From the NCBI GenBank assembly GCA_024233545.1, contig JACKPL010000001.1, positions 186,001 to 250,000 of the forward strand: 64,000 bases of DNA, given 5' to 3'. The notes under the pieces are model-generated. The model was not told the DNA's origin and searched no databases. It saw nothing but the letters and a program-made list of their open reading frames with translations. Source of the stretch: a bacterium. Its GTDB lineage: Bacteria; Auribacterota; Auribacteria; Auribacterales; Auribacteraceae. The first letter of the stretch is position 1. Each line of letters opens with the position of its first letter. Made by a program: the position numbers and the translations under genes. This document shows, one piece after another, positions 18,258 to 26,323 of the stretch.

Positions 18258-18783
18258 TTATAATTTTTTCAAGGAAAGTGGAAAAAGGAAATCTATTATT
18301 TTCATCAAATTTTTCTCTGCTAAAAGAAAATCTACCCCTATAATATATTCATGATTGTCAATAACAACAATATAATTTATAGCGATAATATGTTTCTTAT
18401 CAAAAATTTGAGACTGTACAACCCATTTTGCGGGATGTTTTCCGAGCATGACGGAACCAGCGTTCAGGTTTTGAGTATTCCATTCATCATCCCCTGACAA
18501 ATCTAAAAAGCTTGAAATCGAGTTTCAAGATCGGTTTTATCAAAGTATTCATCGGACACAACAACATACCGTAATTCATGGGGGTCTCTGGCATCAAAAC
18601 GCCATATTGATCTGTTGCTGTTTCAATAACCCAACCGTCTGGAATTTCCATTGATACCGGGGCATTTTTTGCATAATACCGGCTAAATGATTCTTCCACG
18701 CTAACAGATGACGTTGATGCAACTATTGTGTATAAAACCGAAATACAAAAAAGTTTCTTCAACATGAGTAATACCCCATACAC
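18258..18783 (-). pseudogene. Small secreted protein broken by two frameshifts
   Basis: One protein is spread over three frames. The N-terminus (signal-like MLKKLFCISVLYTIVAST, then PVSMEIPDGWVIETATDQY) runs to about 18610. The middle (WRFDARDPHELRYVVVSDEY, then FDKTDLETRFQAF) runs to about 18511. The C-terminus (LDLSGDDEWNTQNLNAG to FPLSLKKL) ends at 18258. Restoring one T near 18611 (TAT TGG) and one base in the T/A run near 18511 would give a single protein of about 175 aa. The family is not recognised; the SMEIPDGW start recalls PsbP/DUF1795-like secreted domains. Whether it is truly dead or mis-sequenced cannot be told here. Confidence 0.72.
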
Positions 18784-18938
18784 TATAGATTTCTTAAATA
18801 CTAATACTATATGACTTACTTATTTTAAAACTACTTTCAAAAATTTTTTAGTAAACTGCTCAGCCTCTTTTTATATGCCAATTAAAATTTAGTAACTAGA
18901 TTAGTATTTGAAGTGCGATGAAACGTCTCTGACCTAAT

Positions 18939-18967
18939 TTGAACCTGACTTGTCGCAGTATTATAAA
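18939..18967 (+). promoter_or_regulatory. Probable promoter for the gene at 19023
   Basis: TTGAAC (18939-18944) and TATAAA (18962-18967) are separated by 17 bases, about 55 bases upstream of the start codon. Confidence 0.5.
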
Positions 18968-19022
18968 GAGAGATATATATCTTTTTCTCTCAGAAACTAC
19001 TAAATAAAGGAGGAGTTATTAA

Positions 19023-19538
19023 ATGAACGATTTTTCAAATCACAATGTATCCGGCGTCAAAAGTTTCGTTGATTATCTCATGAAAATCTACGATGATAGT
19101 ATGCGGTCTACTAATCCCAGCTGGAAAGCAGGGAGAGAAATGTTCGAAAACAAAACAGAATATCGAAATGAAGACATCACTGGTTTTAAACCGGAACTTA
19201 CTGCATATAACCAAGGCGCTGAAGTTACCAGACATGTATTAGGACATGCAGGTGTCATTCTGGCAGGAAAAGGTATGGATGATGCATTTGATATGCGCCA
19301 TCCTCAAACTAGGCAAGGTCCCGGAGGTGTGGGCACTTTTCTCGGACAATTAACCTCAAATATTGTCGATATTGTGGATAGATGGCAATCTTCCGTACAA
19401 GGAAGAGAACAATCAAAAGCGGAAGTAGCTGATAACACTGCCGCTCGAAAAGTGGCTCATGAGTTCACGAAAGCTATCGAAGGAGAAATAACGCGGGAGC
19501 AACTGCAACAAAATTTATTGCGGATTTTAGGCAACTAA
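19023..19538 (+). CDS. Uncharacterised 171-aa protein
   Basis: A strong GGAGGAG site and a promoter precede it, so it is a real gene, but I do not recognise the family. It has no signal peptide or membrane segment. Notable stretches are FKPELTAYNQGAEVTRHVLG, HAGVILAGKGMDDAFDMRHP and a C-terminal amphipathic helix region (AARKVAHEFTKAIEGEITRE). The gene is followed after ten bases by a small membrane-anchored gene that has a broken tandem copy. Fragments of its own 3' end recur at 18011 and 19966. This setting, with repeated decayed cassettes and unknown small partners, resembles toxin/immunity arrays, but that is inference. Confidence 0.7.
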   Translation: MNDFSNHNVSGVKSFVDYLMKIYDDSMRSTNPSWKAGREMFENKTEYRNEDITGFKPELTAYNQGAEVTRHVLGHAGVILAGKGMDDAFDMRHPQTRQGPGGVGTFLGQLTSNIVDIVDRWQSSVQGREQSKAEVADNTAARKVAHEFTKAIEGEITREQLQQNLLRILGN

Positions 19539-19548
19539 CGGAGAGAAA

Positions 19549-19941
19549 ATGAAGAATTATCTAAAAATTGTAGGATACATGGCGCTTGGATATTGCCTTT
19601 GCATAGTAGTAAATATCCCTAAGGAAACAACTGTTGCTGAATATATTTCTCCGAATAAGAGATATAAGGCTGAATACATTCGGCGCAGAGAAGGCGGTTT
19701 CATTCTCAATGATTATGTGTTTTATGTAAAGGTATATGAAACAAAACCATATAAACAAATTTTTACACACCACATACACAAGAGCGATACGCCTGATTCT
19801 TGGAATGAGATACTCTGGACAGCCGACGCCATGATCTCTAATGACAGTGACTTTTGGTGTGCTGACGAATCCTTGGATAGTATAAAAATCGACAAGGGGA
19901 AAACAGTCTTTCAGTTTAAACACGGTTCAATAGCTCAATAA
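19549..19941 (+). CDS. Uncharacterised 130-aa membrane-anchored protein (paralogue of the next gene)
   Basis: It has an N-terminal hydrophobic anchor (YLKIVGYMALGYCLCIVVNI), then a soluble domain with EYISPNKRYKAEYIRRREGG near residue 31, ILWTADAMISND, and a conserved C-terminal GKTVFQFKHG. The SPNKRYKAEY motif recalls small DUF5412-like proteins, a weak match. GGAGAG precedes the ATG. It sits ten bases after the 171-aa gene, in an apparent two-gene unit that was duplicated: the paralogue at 20010 shares the same pattern and is broken. A partner or immunity role for the upstream gene is possible but unproven. Confidence 0.7.
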   Translation: MKNYLKIVGYMALGYCLCIVVNIPKETTVAEYISPNKRYKAEYIRRREGGFILNDYVFYVKVYETKPYKQIFTHHIHKSDTPDSWNEILWTADAMISNDSDFWCADESLDSIKIDKGKTVFQFKHGSIAQ

Positions 19942-20009
19942 ACTATTTCTGTTGAACGTTAAGCGCAGACACAATTTATTGCGGATTTTAGGGAAATAAG
20001 GAGGGAAAA

Positions 20010-20402
20010 ATGAACAAGGCCTTCAAGATATTAGGATGGATATGGCTCGGATATATGGTAAGTTTTATAACTCATTATCCTTATGATACTATGATTGTAT
20101 CATAAGTCTCACCAAATAAGAAATATCGAGCTGAATACAGATGTATCCGGCAAGGGGGCATAATTCCGCTCGGATATGCTCATTATATTGAACTCTTTGA
20201 AATCCCCTCAAACAAACACCTCTTGAGCGACTATATTCACGAGAATGATATCAAGGGGGTGAAAGATGACATATACTGGCAAAATGATGCAATCGTTGTC
20301 AGAAAAAACGATTTTCATTCCAACGACAATTCGCTAGAAAAAATCGAAATCACCGAAGGCAAAACTGTTTTTCAGTTTAAAAAAGGGTATGCAACCCAAT
20401 AA
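20010..20402 (+). pseudogene. Tandem paralogue of the 130-aa gene with a premature stop
   Basis: From the ATG at 20010 (GGAGGG upstream) the frame gives MNKAFKILGWIWLGYMVSF, then a TAA at codon 32. It continues in frame for 98 codons as VSPNKKYRAEYRCIRQGG to GKTVFQFKKGYATQ. Residue for residue this parallels the gene at 19549 (SPNKRYKAEYIRRREGG, GKTVFQFKHG). The stop falls where the intact copy has a Glu codon, so it is a single-substitution nonsense mutation, not an indel. The upstream flank also repeats the 3' end of the 171-aa gene, showing that the duplicated block included that junction. Confidence 0.85.
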
Positions 20403-20933
20403 CCCATCGGTTCTTGATCCCCATAAACCGCAACCCGGAAATATCTATCATATGGACGGTCCTATCGGCAAAATAATGCCTGATGGAAAAACAGGGCACA
20501 CTGATATTGAAACTCTTCCGGATAGTGATGGGACAAGAATGATTATATCATCAAGTCCTGACAAAAATGGCGTTTACATCCAACCATTAGATAAAGAACT
20601 TAAAGATAGAACTTTTACCGTTACAAAGCCCCCACGCCCTGTTGACAATAATGGAATTGACCGCGGTTCGAAAGATGTGTTAGGCAAACACTATGATTAT
20701 GGACAAATTATAAGAATAAATAATCCCGATGAATTTACTTGTACAGAAGTAACGTGCGAGATATCAAATTATATAATCCTGATTATATTTATGATGTTAG
20801 AGTCAACGGAACATATTGCTTAATTAGCTTCATTACAAAATGGTATACGCGGTTATGAAAAATAACTGCTGGATACAATGCTTTGCAGTTCGGACACTTT
20901 AATGCGGGTAACTGTGTTTATTTATCGGTTTAA
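20389..20933 (+). pseudogene. Unrecognised protein gene with several frameshifts, ending in repeat tail R1
   Basis: The first frame runs 20389-20823 (MQPNNPSVLDPHKPQPGNIY, later GKHYDYGQIIRINNPDEFTC). From about 20750 the sensible continuation is in another frame (VRDIKLYNPDYIYDVRVNGT), then another (ASLQNGIRGYEK), then ITAGYNALQFGHFNAGNCV to the TAA at 20931. About three one-base changes, one of them in an A5 run near 20862, would make one protein of about 180 aa. The start overlaps the end of the preceding pseudogene by 14 bases. The tail is homologous to tails R2 and R3. The function is unknown; the soluble, Pro/Gly-rich start and modular tail resemble secreted effector C-termini. Confidence 0.62.
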
Positions 20934-20960
20934 CGAACTGACTCCTGTCAATAATTAATT
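20864..20960 (+). repeat. Repeat R1: conserved C-terminal tail plus 3' flank
   Basis: It encodes AGYNALQFGHFNAGNCVYLS and a stop, then 29 bases (20930-20958, TTAACGAACTGACTC onward) that recur exactly at 21898-21926. Homologous tails occur at 21837 and 23914. Confidence 0.7.
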
Positions 20961-21055
20961 ATTGTGAGGTATCCAGTATTCCGTGTATCACTGTTTTCGC
21001 CCTGTATTTCAGGAAAGGTCTTAAACATTATATCACCGTTTTATAACACGGCTGA

Positions 21056-21134
21056 TGTCATTCCAGCGGAAGCTGGAATCCATTCTGAAATCAGAGTGAA
21101 TACAAGATAGATTCCAGCTTTTGCTGGAATGACA
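21056..21134. repeat. REP/MITE-like element with two palindromes
   Basis: The 79-base element is bounded by TGTCATTCCAGC and its exact complement GCTGGAATGACA. Inside, ATTCCAGCGGAAGCTGGAAT and ATTCCAGCTTTTGCTGGAAT each form a hairpin. The CATTCCAGC-type core is widespread in bacterial intergenic REP-like elements. No protein is encoded. Confidence 0.85.
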
Positions 21135-21179
21135 ATGTAGGGACTTTATTTTTCGTAAGACTTTCTCACCAATCCCAGA

Positions 21180-21793
21180 CTATTCTTGTGATGTGTGCAT
21201 TTTGTTTCCTAAGAATTTACTCACAATATCCAATAAAAATTCCTGAGTTTCAGCGATAAGATTTTTCCAAATTAATGTGTGATAAGAAATATATTGCCCT
21301 TCTTTTTTTTCTACCACTAAATCACCAAATTTTTCAATAAATTCTCTTGTGTTTTTCCACCACTATGTTTGAATCGATTCGAAAGTTCTCGTACAAAGAT
21401 GTGTTTTTCATAGTACATTAAATCTTCTTTTTTACAATCATATCTTTTTTCTATTTCCTCCATGCATTTTGCAAAAGTTAATTTTTGGGCATGGTTATTA
21501 TTTAATAAAATAAATTCAAGAATATCTTCAACTTTAGACGCAAGTGTAATTGCAAAACTTCCATATAAATTACGTATTATTTGCTCCTTAACAAAAAATT
21601 CGTCCTTTAAATCAAAGTACTTGTCAGGATTCTTAGAAAATTTCTCATAAAATTTTGCTTCGTAGCGTGATAATTCATTAAAGATATTTTTGTCGCACTC
21701 TTCAATTTTTTCTAACGTTAAACAGAGCAAAAGAATGTCATCTTCGATAAGCATCCTAGAAAAACAAGCAATTTTTTCTTTAGATATTTTCAT
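21180..21793 (-). CDS. HEPN-like small protein, frameshifted near its C-terminus
   Basis: The annotated frame of 158 aa stops at 21317, but the next frame continues convincingly (REFIEKFGDLVVEKKEGQYI, then HTLIWKNLIAETQEFLLDIV, then SKFLGNKMHTSQE) to a TAG at 21180. One extra A in the A5 run near 21352-21356 would join them into about 204 aa as HSGGKNTREFIEK. The protein is all-helical. The stretch FVRELSNRFKHSGG contains the R-x2-K-H-like arrangement typical of HEPN domains, found in RNases of defence and toxin systems; this is a modest-confidence assignment. It lies next to the AAA/DUF4276 pair but points the other way. AAGGAAATG precedes the ATG. Confidence 0.66.
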
Positions 21794-21836
21794 AAAAACA
21801 TTTCCTTCCGAAATTGTGTGTTGAAAATTATCGAAA

Positions 21837-21930
21837 TAATGGTGGAGGCAATGATTCTCAGTTCTGGCACTTTAACACAAGAAATTGTGTTTTCGGATTA
21901 ACGAACTGACTCCTGTCAATAATTAAGTAT
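21837..21930 (+). repeat. Repeat R2: conserved C-terminal tail plus 3' flank
   Basis: It encodes NNGGGNDSQFWHFNTRNCVF, GLTN and a stop, followed by the same 29 bases as R1. Its 5' part is cut off near the start of the HEPN-like gene, so only the tail of the ancestral gene remains. Confidence 0.7.
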
Positions 21931-22046
21931 TGCATCACTGTTTTGTGTATTTATCTCTTAATAGTTTTTATTGAACTTTTTAGCAATTATGATAGATTTT
22001 AAATCAAGAAAAACAATGACTAAAATATAAATGATGATTTATTAAA

Positions 22047-23177
22047 ATGCCTAAACTAGATAAGATAACAATAGAAAACTTCAAATCCATTCGTAGTCTT
22101 AAAGATTTTGAACTAAAAAATCTTAATGTTTTTATTGGCGCAAACGGTGCAGGAAAGAGTAATTTTATTTCCTTTTTTACTCTTCTGGATAAAATAATGA
22201 AGGAAGAGCTCTCTCTTTACGTCTCAAAAAAAATCGGCAAGTCGAATTCATTTTTATATGGAGGGCAAAAGGAATCCGATTATATTTATGCTCATCTTGA
22301 TTTCGGACTTAATCATTATGAATTTCGCCTTGAACCGACACAAGAAGAACTATTTATTTTTGCTGACGAAACAATATATTTTGACACCGACTATGGGCAT
22401 CCAAAACATGAGTATCTTGGGGGAGGACATTCCGAAACCAAAATAAAAGAATATGCGAAAGAAAATAGATGGACAATCGCCGGCTGGATAGATATGTCTT
22501 TAGCAAGTTGGAGAGTTTACCACTTCCATGATACCAGTGATACGGCAAAAGTAAAAAACGGTTGTAATATTAATACCAACAGATATTTTCATCCCGATGC
22601 TTCTAACTTAGCCGCATATCTTTATTTATTAAAAGCAAGAAGTCCTAGAACCTATGAGAAAATTGTTGATACGATTAAACTTGTTGCACCATTTTTTCAA
22701 GATTTTATTCTCGTGCCAGATGCACAAAACCCAGAATATATAAGATTGAGATGGAAACAGAAAGGAATCGACCAAGATTTCTATGCTCACCATTTCTCTG
22801 ATGGGACTCTTAGATTTATCTGTCTTGCAACACTTCTTATTAAACCTCAAATAATACTCTTTGGACCTGTAGGAATATTAGAATACCCACAAACAATAGT
22901 TATTGATGAACCGGAACTTGGTTTGCATCCCAACGCAATTACAATTTTAGGTTCACTACTTAAAAGTGCCTCTACAAAAACTCAGCTGATTGTCGCCACT
23001 CAGTCAGCATACCTTCTTAACTCGCTTGAACCGGAAGATATTATTGTTGTCGACCGCAAAGACAATCAATCTGAATTCAAAAGATTAAACACAGAAGAAT
23101 TAAAAAGCTGGTTAGAAGATTATAGTTTATCCGAACTCTGGGAAAAGAATGTATTCGGCGGAGGCCCCAGAGAATGA
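22047..23177 (+). CDS. AAA family ATPase of a two-gene putative defence module
   Basis: This 376-aa ATPase is of the AAA_15/AAA_21 (RecF/OLD-like) kind. It starts MPKLDKITIENFKSIRSL and carries the Walker A IGANGAGKSN (about residues 32-41). The Walker B is VIDEPELGLHP near residue 290, and the following VATQSAYLLNSL is typical of SMC/OLD-like ATPases. The stop overlaps the start of the DUF4276 gene by four bases (ATGA), so the two are translated together. Pairs of such an ATPase with a Toprim-like second protein occur in phage-defence systems (PARIS, AbiL, OLD-type). The specific system is not one I can name. The region is accessory and visibly AT-rich. Confidence 0.85.
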   Translation: MPKLDKITIENFKSIRSLKDFELKNLNVFIGANGAGKSNFISFFTLLDKIMKEELSLYVSKKIGKSNSFLYGGQKESDYIYAHLDFGLNHYEFRLEPTQEELFIFADETIYFDTDYGHPKHEYLGGGHSETKIKEYAKENRWTIAGWIDMSLASWRVYHFHDTSDTAKVKNGCNINTNRYFHPDASNLAAYLYLLKARSPRTYEKIVDTIKLVAPFFQDFILVPDAQNPEYIRLRWKQKGIDQDFYAHHFSDGTLRFICLATLLIKPQIILFGPVGILEYPQTIVIDEPELGLHPNAITILGSLLKSASTKTQLIVATQSAYLLNSLEPEDIIVVDRKDNQSEFKRLNTEELKSWLEDYSLSELWEKNVFGGGPRE

Positions 23178-23818
23178 GAGTAGTCAAATTTCTCGTGGAA
23201 GGGCAAACAGAACAAAGTTTCGTTAACTCCGTACTATACCCCTATCTTTTACAATTGGACATATCTATAGTACCAATCCTAACAGGGAAAAATAAGATGG
23301 GTGGAGTACAAAAATACGGAGGACTAAAACGTGACTTAAAAATCTTACTCGGTGAATCACAAAAGAATATAATTACTACAATGATAGATTTCTATAACTT
23401 ACGTGATGATTTCCCCGGATATAAAACAATGCCTCGTAGTAATTGCTATTTAAAAGTTAAACATCTTGAAGAGGCATGGCAAGCTGAGGTTAGTCAACCC
23501 CACTTTATACCCTATTTACAATTGCATGAATTTGAAGCATTATTGTTCTCTTCCATAGATGATATTCACAATCTCTTTTCAGACAAAAATAAATTGGCTG
23601 ATTTGCAAAGTATCACTTCTCAATTCAATAATCCGGAAGAAATAAATGAAGGTAACAATACATCACCCGCAAAACGTCTTAAATCTCTCTATCCAGAGTA
23701 CCAAAAACCGCTAGCCGGTGTAAGTATATCAAAAAAAATCGGTCTTAGTAAAATGCGAGATAATTGCCGCCACTTTAACGAATGGCTTACTAAACTTGAA
23801 AACCTACGCGATTCTTAG
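23174..23818 (+). CDS. DUF4276 (Toprim-like) protein, partner of the AAA ATPase
   Basis: This 214-aa protein begins MRVVKFLVEGQTEQSFVNSV, with the acidic residue that starts a Toprim-like fold. It continues with TTMIDFYNLRDDFPGY, providing the following acidic residues. The family hallmark YLQLHEFEALLFSS is near residue 115, followed by SPAKRLKSLYPEY and a Lys/His-rich end. DUF4276 proteins are thought to be related to OLD-family nucleases. Together with the overlapping ATPase upstream it would make an ATPase-gated nuclease module. The start codon lies inside the ATGA overlap. Confidence 0.86.
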   Translation: MRVVKFLVEGQTEQSFVNSVLYPYLLQLDISIVPILTGKNKMGGVQKYGGLKRDLKILLGESQKNIITTMIDFYNLRDDFPGYKTMPRSNCYLKVKHLEEAWQAEVSQPHFIPYLQLHEFEALLFSSIDDIHNLFSDKNKLADLQSITSQFNNPEEINEGNNTSPAKRLKSLYPEYQKPLAGVSISKKIGLSKMRDNCRHFNEWLTKLENLRDS

Positions 23819-24302
23819 ACACGATCCATTTCCTACCACGTTACTGTTGCCCTATGAAAAACAGCGGCATAAATTATTTCCCGAATCATTTTTCGCATGA
23901 TACGATAGCCAAGATGGTGGACGCAATGATTTCTAAATCGAACACCTTGTTCAAGGAAATTATACTTATCTATCAGTTTAAAAACATAATTATACTATGC
24001 CACCCTTGAGTTTGGATGAGTTTTTTTGCATAGAACGAGAATTATTGATTCATCCACAACATTTGACAATTTCTCCCCAAAAAGCCTTTGAGTGTTTGAG
24101 GTTTATAGCGATTTTTTGAGGTTGCACAATACTTTTGTGTATCCAAAATAAATGACATAAATATATCACTAATTTTGGAACAATTTTTAATAATGCATGT
24201 CTTTACAATTAAGAGCGCGCTTAATAGAACTCCATCTAATCTTTAACATTGTAAACTATTTCAGAAATCAAACTCTTACTAAATGCAATAGAGGATTTTG
24301 CC
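23819..24302. other. Non-coding stretch with repeat relic R3
   Basis: No intact gene is visible. Bases 23822-23990 read, in one frame with two stops, HDPFPTTLLLPYEKQRHKLF, PESFFA, stop, YDSQDGGRNDF, stop, IEHLVQGNYTYLSV. The last part (23914-23990) aligns with tails R1 and R2 (GG-ND-QF-HFN-GN-VYLSV), with TAA in place of the Gln codon. The rest, up to the gene at 24303, shows no feature I can support. Confidence 0.6.
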
Positions 24303-26186
24303 ATGAAACACAATTTATATGTAACAAAGAATCAAAGAAAGAAGATCTTATTTACTACATTAGTTCTCGCATCATTATTCCTCACAACAGGAAAATGCCA
24401 TGCACAAACTTTGGAAGTTGGTGCGGATAATTCACCGTTTATCATTTCCGAATCAGATAATCTCAGCTATCAAACTGTTAATTGTGGCCCTGAACAAAGT
24501 TCGCCGGGGGAAATTATTCACATTGGTGGTTCATTAAGTGTATCTAACGCGTTAAATACAGGTTTTAATGAATTTGGAAAATATACCTTGGAGAACGGTA
24601 TCTTAACTGTTGGTAATAGCGAAAGGGTAGGTGGATGGAGCGATGGTGTATTTAGCCAGAAAGGAGGCGAGCATATAGTTAATCAATATTTGGCCATTGG
24701 GCGATTATCTGGTAGATATTACCTCCAAGGTGGGACGCTTTCGGTAGGGATTGATACGTATCTTGGGTATTATGGATATGGCTCTATGGTTCATACCGAT
24801 GGTCTCTTCAGCACTGGCAATTTATATGTTGCGCGTGCCCTTGATGCACGAGGAAACTATACGCTGAACGGCACAAATGCGAGTTTATCAGTATTGGGGA
24901 CTGTTAACTTAGGCGAAAATGGCAATGCAACATTTAACCATGTAAATGGTCTTGTCAATATCAACGGAACACTCAATATTGGTGTTAATGTTATCGGAAG
25001 AGGGAACTACATTCTCCATGGTGGTTTACTTGCTGTTAATACGCTTGTATCTGGATATGGGAAAAGCAATTTGTTAGTTGATGGCGGTAATCTTGAAGTG
25101 AACGTAATGAATATCGGTTCTTCAGGGGAATGCAATTTTCATATAAATTCTTCAAAATCAAGCATGAGTGTTGAACAAGAGATTTCTTTCGGGAACCAAG
25201 CATATTTTGATGTTAGAGATGCCGCAACGATTACTCTCAATAGCGCACTTTTCAATATTGTATCAAACCATGAAGACCGCCTAAAAGGGTTGAATAAACT
25301 TACATTGGTTGTCGATGGAGACAGTAGTCTGGAAGCCGCAAGTAATGATCGGGGTAATACCGATTCGGGGTACAATGAAAATTTTGCGATAGATACAGTT
25401 TTCATTACACATAATAGTACATTAACCCTTGTAGGCAATCACGATAATGCATCCGGAAGAGATGCGGTATATGTGTCGCACCTTATTCTCGAAGGAAACG
25501 CATTGCTCAATCAAAATGGGATAGTCATATATTACAAAACGCTTGAAGTCATTCCTCCACCCGCCACAATACTCAAGGATTTTAACGATTTGGCGCCAGA
25601 TTTTTATCCTGTTGTTGGGACAGACAACACGATTTTTCCCGATGTAAATGAACGATGGGTGGTCTTTGGCAACGGATTACAGCAAGTGCCTCATCCAGCG
25701 ATTATTGTGGATAATAAAGATGAATACCAAAAATCGCTGAGAATATATTTCAGTTGGGATTCCAATAGTTCCGGCTGGGTACCGTTTGGTATCAAAGACC
25801 GCATACTTTTCGAGCACCCGGAAGATATATCAGGTAAACGTATTTCATTTGATATACGATCCAATCTTTTCTACCACAGTGATGATGCCGTTGGAATACA
25901 GCTTATTTCTAAAACCGGTGAAATAATCGGGAAATATTTTATTAAGCAGAGTTACAGAAAATCTATTCCCGGGTTTGCAGATGGATGGCAAACGATGACG
26001 TTCGATGTCAATTCTAATGCGCAATTTATGCTTTATGATGGTTCTGCTGACAGTCCTCTAAATATTAACGCTGTAGCAGGAATAGAGATAATTTGTCATA
26101 AGGAATCATTACCTGCAAACTATGTGTTTCCAGTTGGAACATGGGTAGAAATTGATAACTTCAAAATTGTCGAACCGCAACAATAA
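24303..26186 (+). CDS. Secreted autotransporter/PEP-CTERM-associated repeat protein with C-terminal beta domain
   Basis: This 627-aa protein has a signal peptide (cleavage near residue 35, KCHAQ). Residues 60-330 are Gly/Asn-rich beta-helix-like repeats of about 20-25 residues (YTLENGILTVGNSERVGG, YYLQGGTLSVGIDTYLGYYG, NYTLNGTNASLSVLGTVNLG), matching the T5SS/PEP-CTERM-associated repeat. Residues 420-627 look like a carbohydrate-binding-type jelly roll (KDFNDLAPDFYP, ISGKRISFDIRS, ADGWQTMTFDVNS, GTWVEIDNFKIVEP). There is no PEP-CTERM tail, unlike the larger relative at 30433. A GAGG site precedes the ATG. It is likely extracellular; the ligand is unknown. Confidence 0.82.
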   Translation: MKHNLYVTKNQRKKILFTTLVLASLFLTTGKCHAQTLEVGADNSPFIISESDNLSYQTVNCGPEQSSPGEIIHIGGSLSVSNALNTGFNEFGKYTLENGILTVGNSERVGGWSDGVFSQKGGEHIVNQYLAIGRLSGRYYLQGGTLSVGIDTYLGYYGYGSMVHTDGLFSTGNLYVARALDARGNYTLNGTNASLSVLGTVNLGENGNATFNHVNGLVNINGTLNIGVNVIGRGNYILHGGLLAVNTLVSGYGKSNLLVDGGNLEVNVMNIGSSGECNFHINSSKSSMSVEQEISFGNQAYFDVRDAATITLNSALFNIVSNHEDRLKGLNKLTLVVDGDSSLEAASNDRGNTDSGYNENFAIDTVFITHNSTLTLVGNHDNASGRDAVYVSHLILEGNALLNQNGIVIYYKTLEVIPPPATILKDFNDLAPDFYPVVGTDNTIFPDVNERWVVFGNGLQQVPHPAIIVDNKDEYQKSLRIYFSWDSNSSGWVPFGIKDRILFEHPEDISGKRISFDIRSNLFYHSDDAVGIQLISKTGEIIGKYFIKQSYRKSIPGFADGWQTMTFDVNSNAQFMLYDGSADSPLNINAVAGIEIICHKESLPANYVFPVGTWVEIDNFKIVEPQQ

Positions 26187-26197
26187 TCCATCCTTGA

Positions 26198-26250
26198 CTA
26201 TGTGCATACCGGAAAACGACGTATCGCGTCCCGGTATGCACATAGTTTTA
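26198..26250 (+). terminator. Intrinsic terminator after the 627-aa gene
   Basis: A perfect 15-bp stem (CTATGTGCATACCGG and its complement at 26231-26245) with an 18-base loop is followed by TTTTA. Confidence 0.85.
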
Positions 26251-26323
26251 CTCAGTAAAAGAAGGATATTATAGAGGTGAGATAAGGTATCGGATATAAT
26301 CGCATAACAAACAGTTAAAATAC

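Noticed and set aside
18113..18343. Plus-strand open stretch of 76 codons (KKYPHLTDDEIQHKIIEEVA and on)
   Set aside because: It has no start codon or ribosome binding site, begins after a stop in a relic region and overlaps the minus-strand pseudogene. It may be a decayed fragment, but I cannot support it as a gene.
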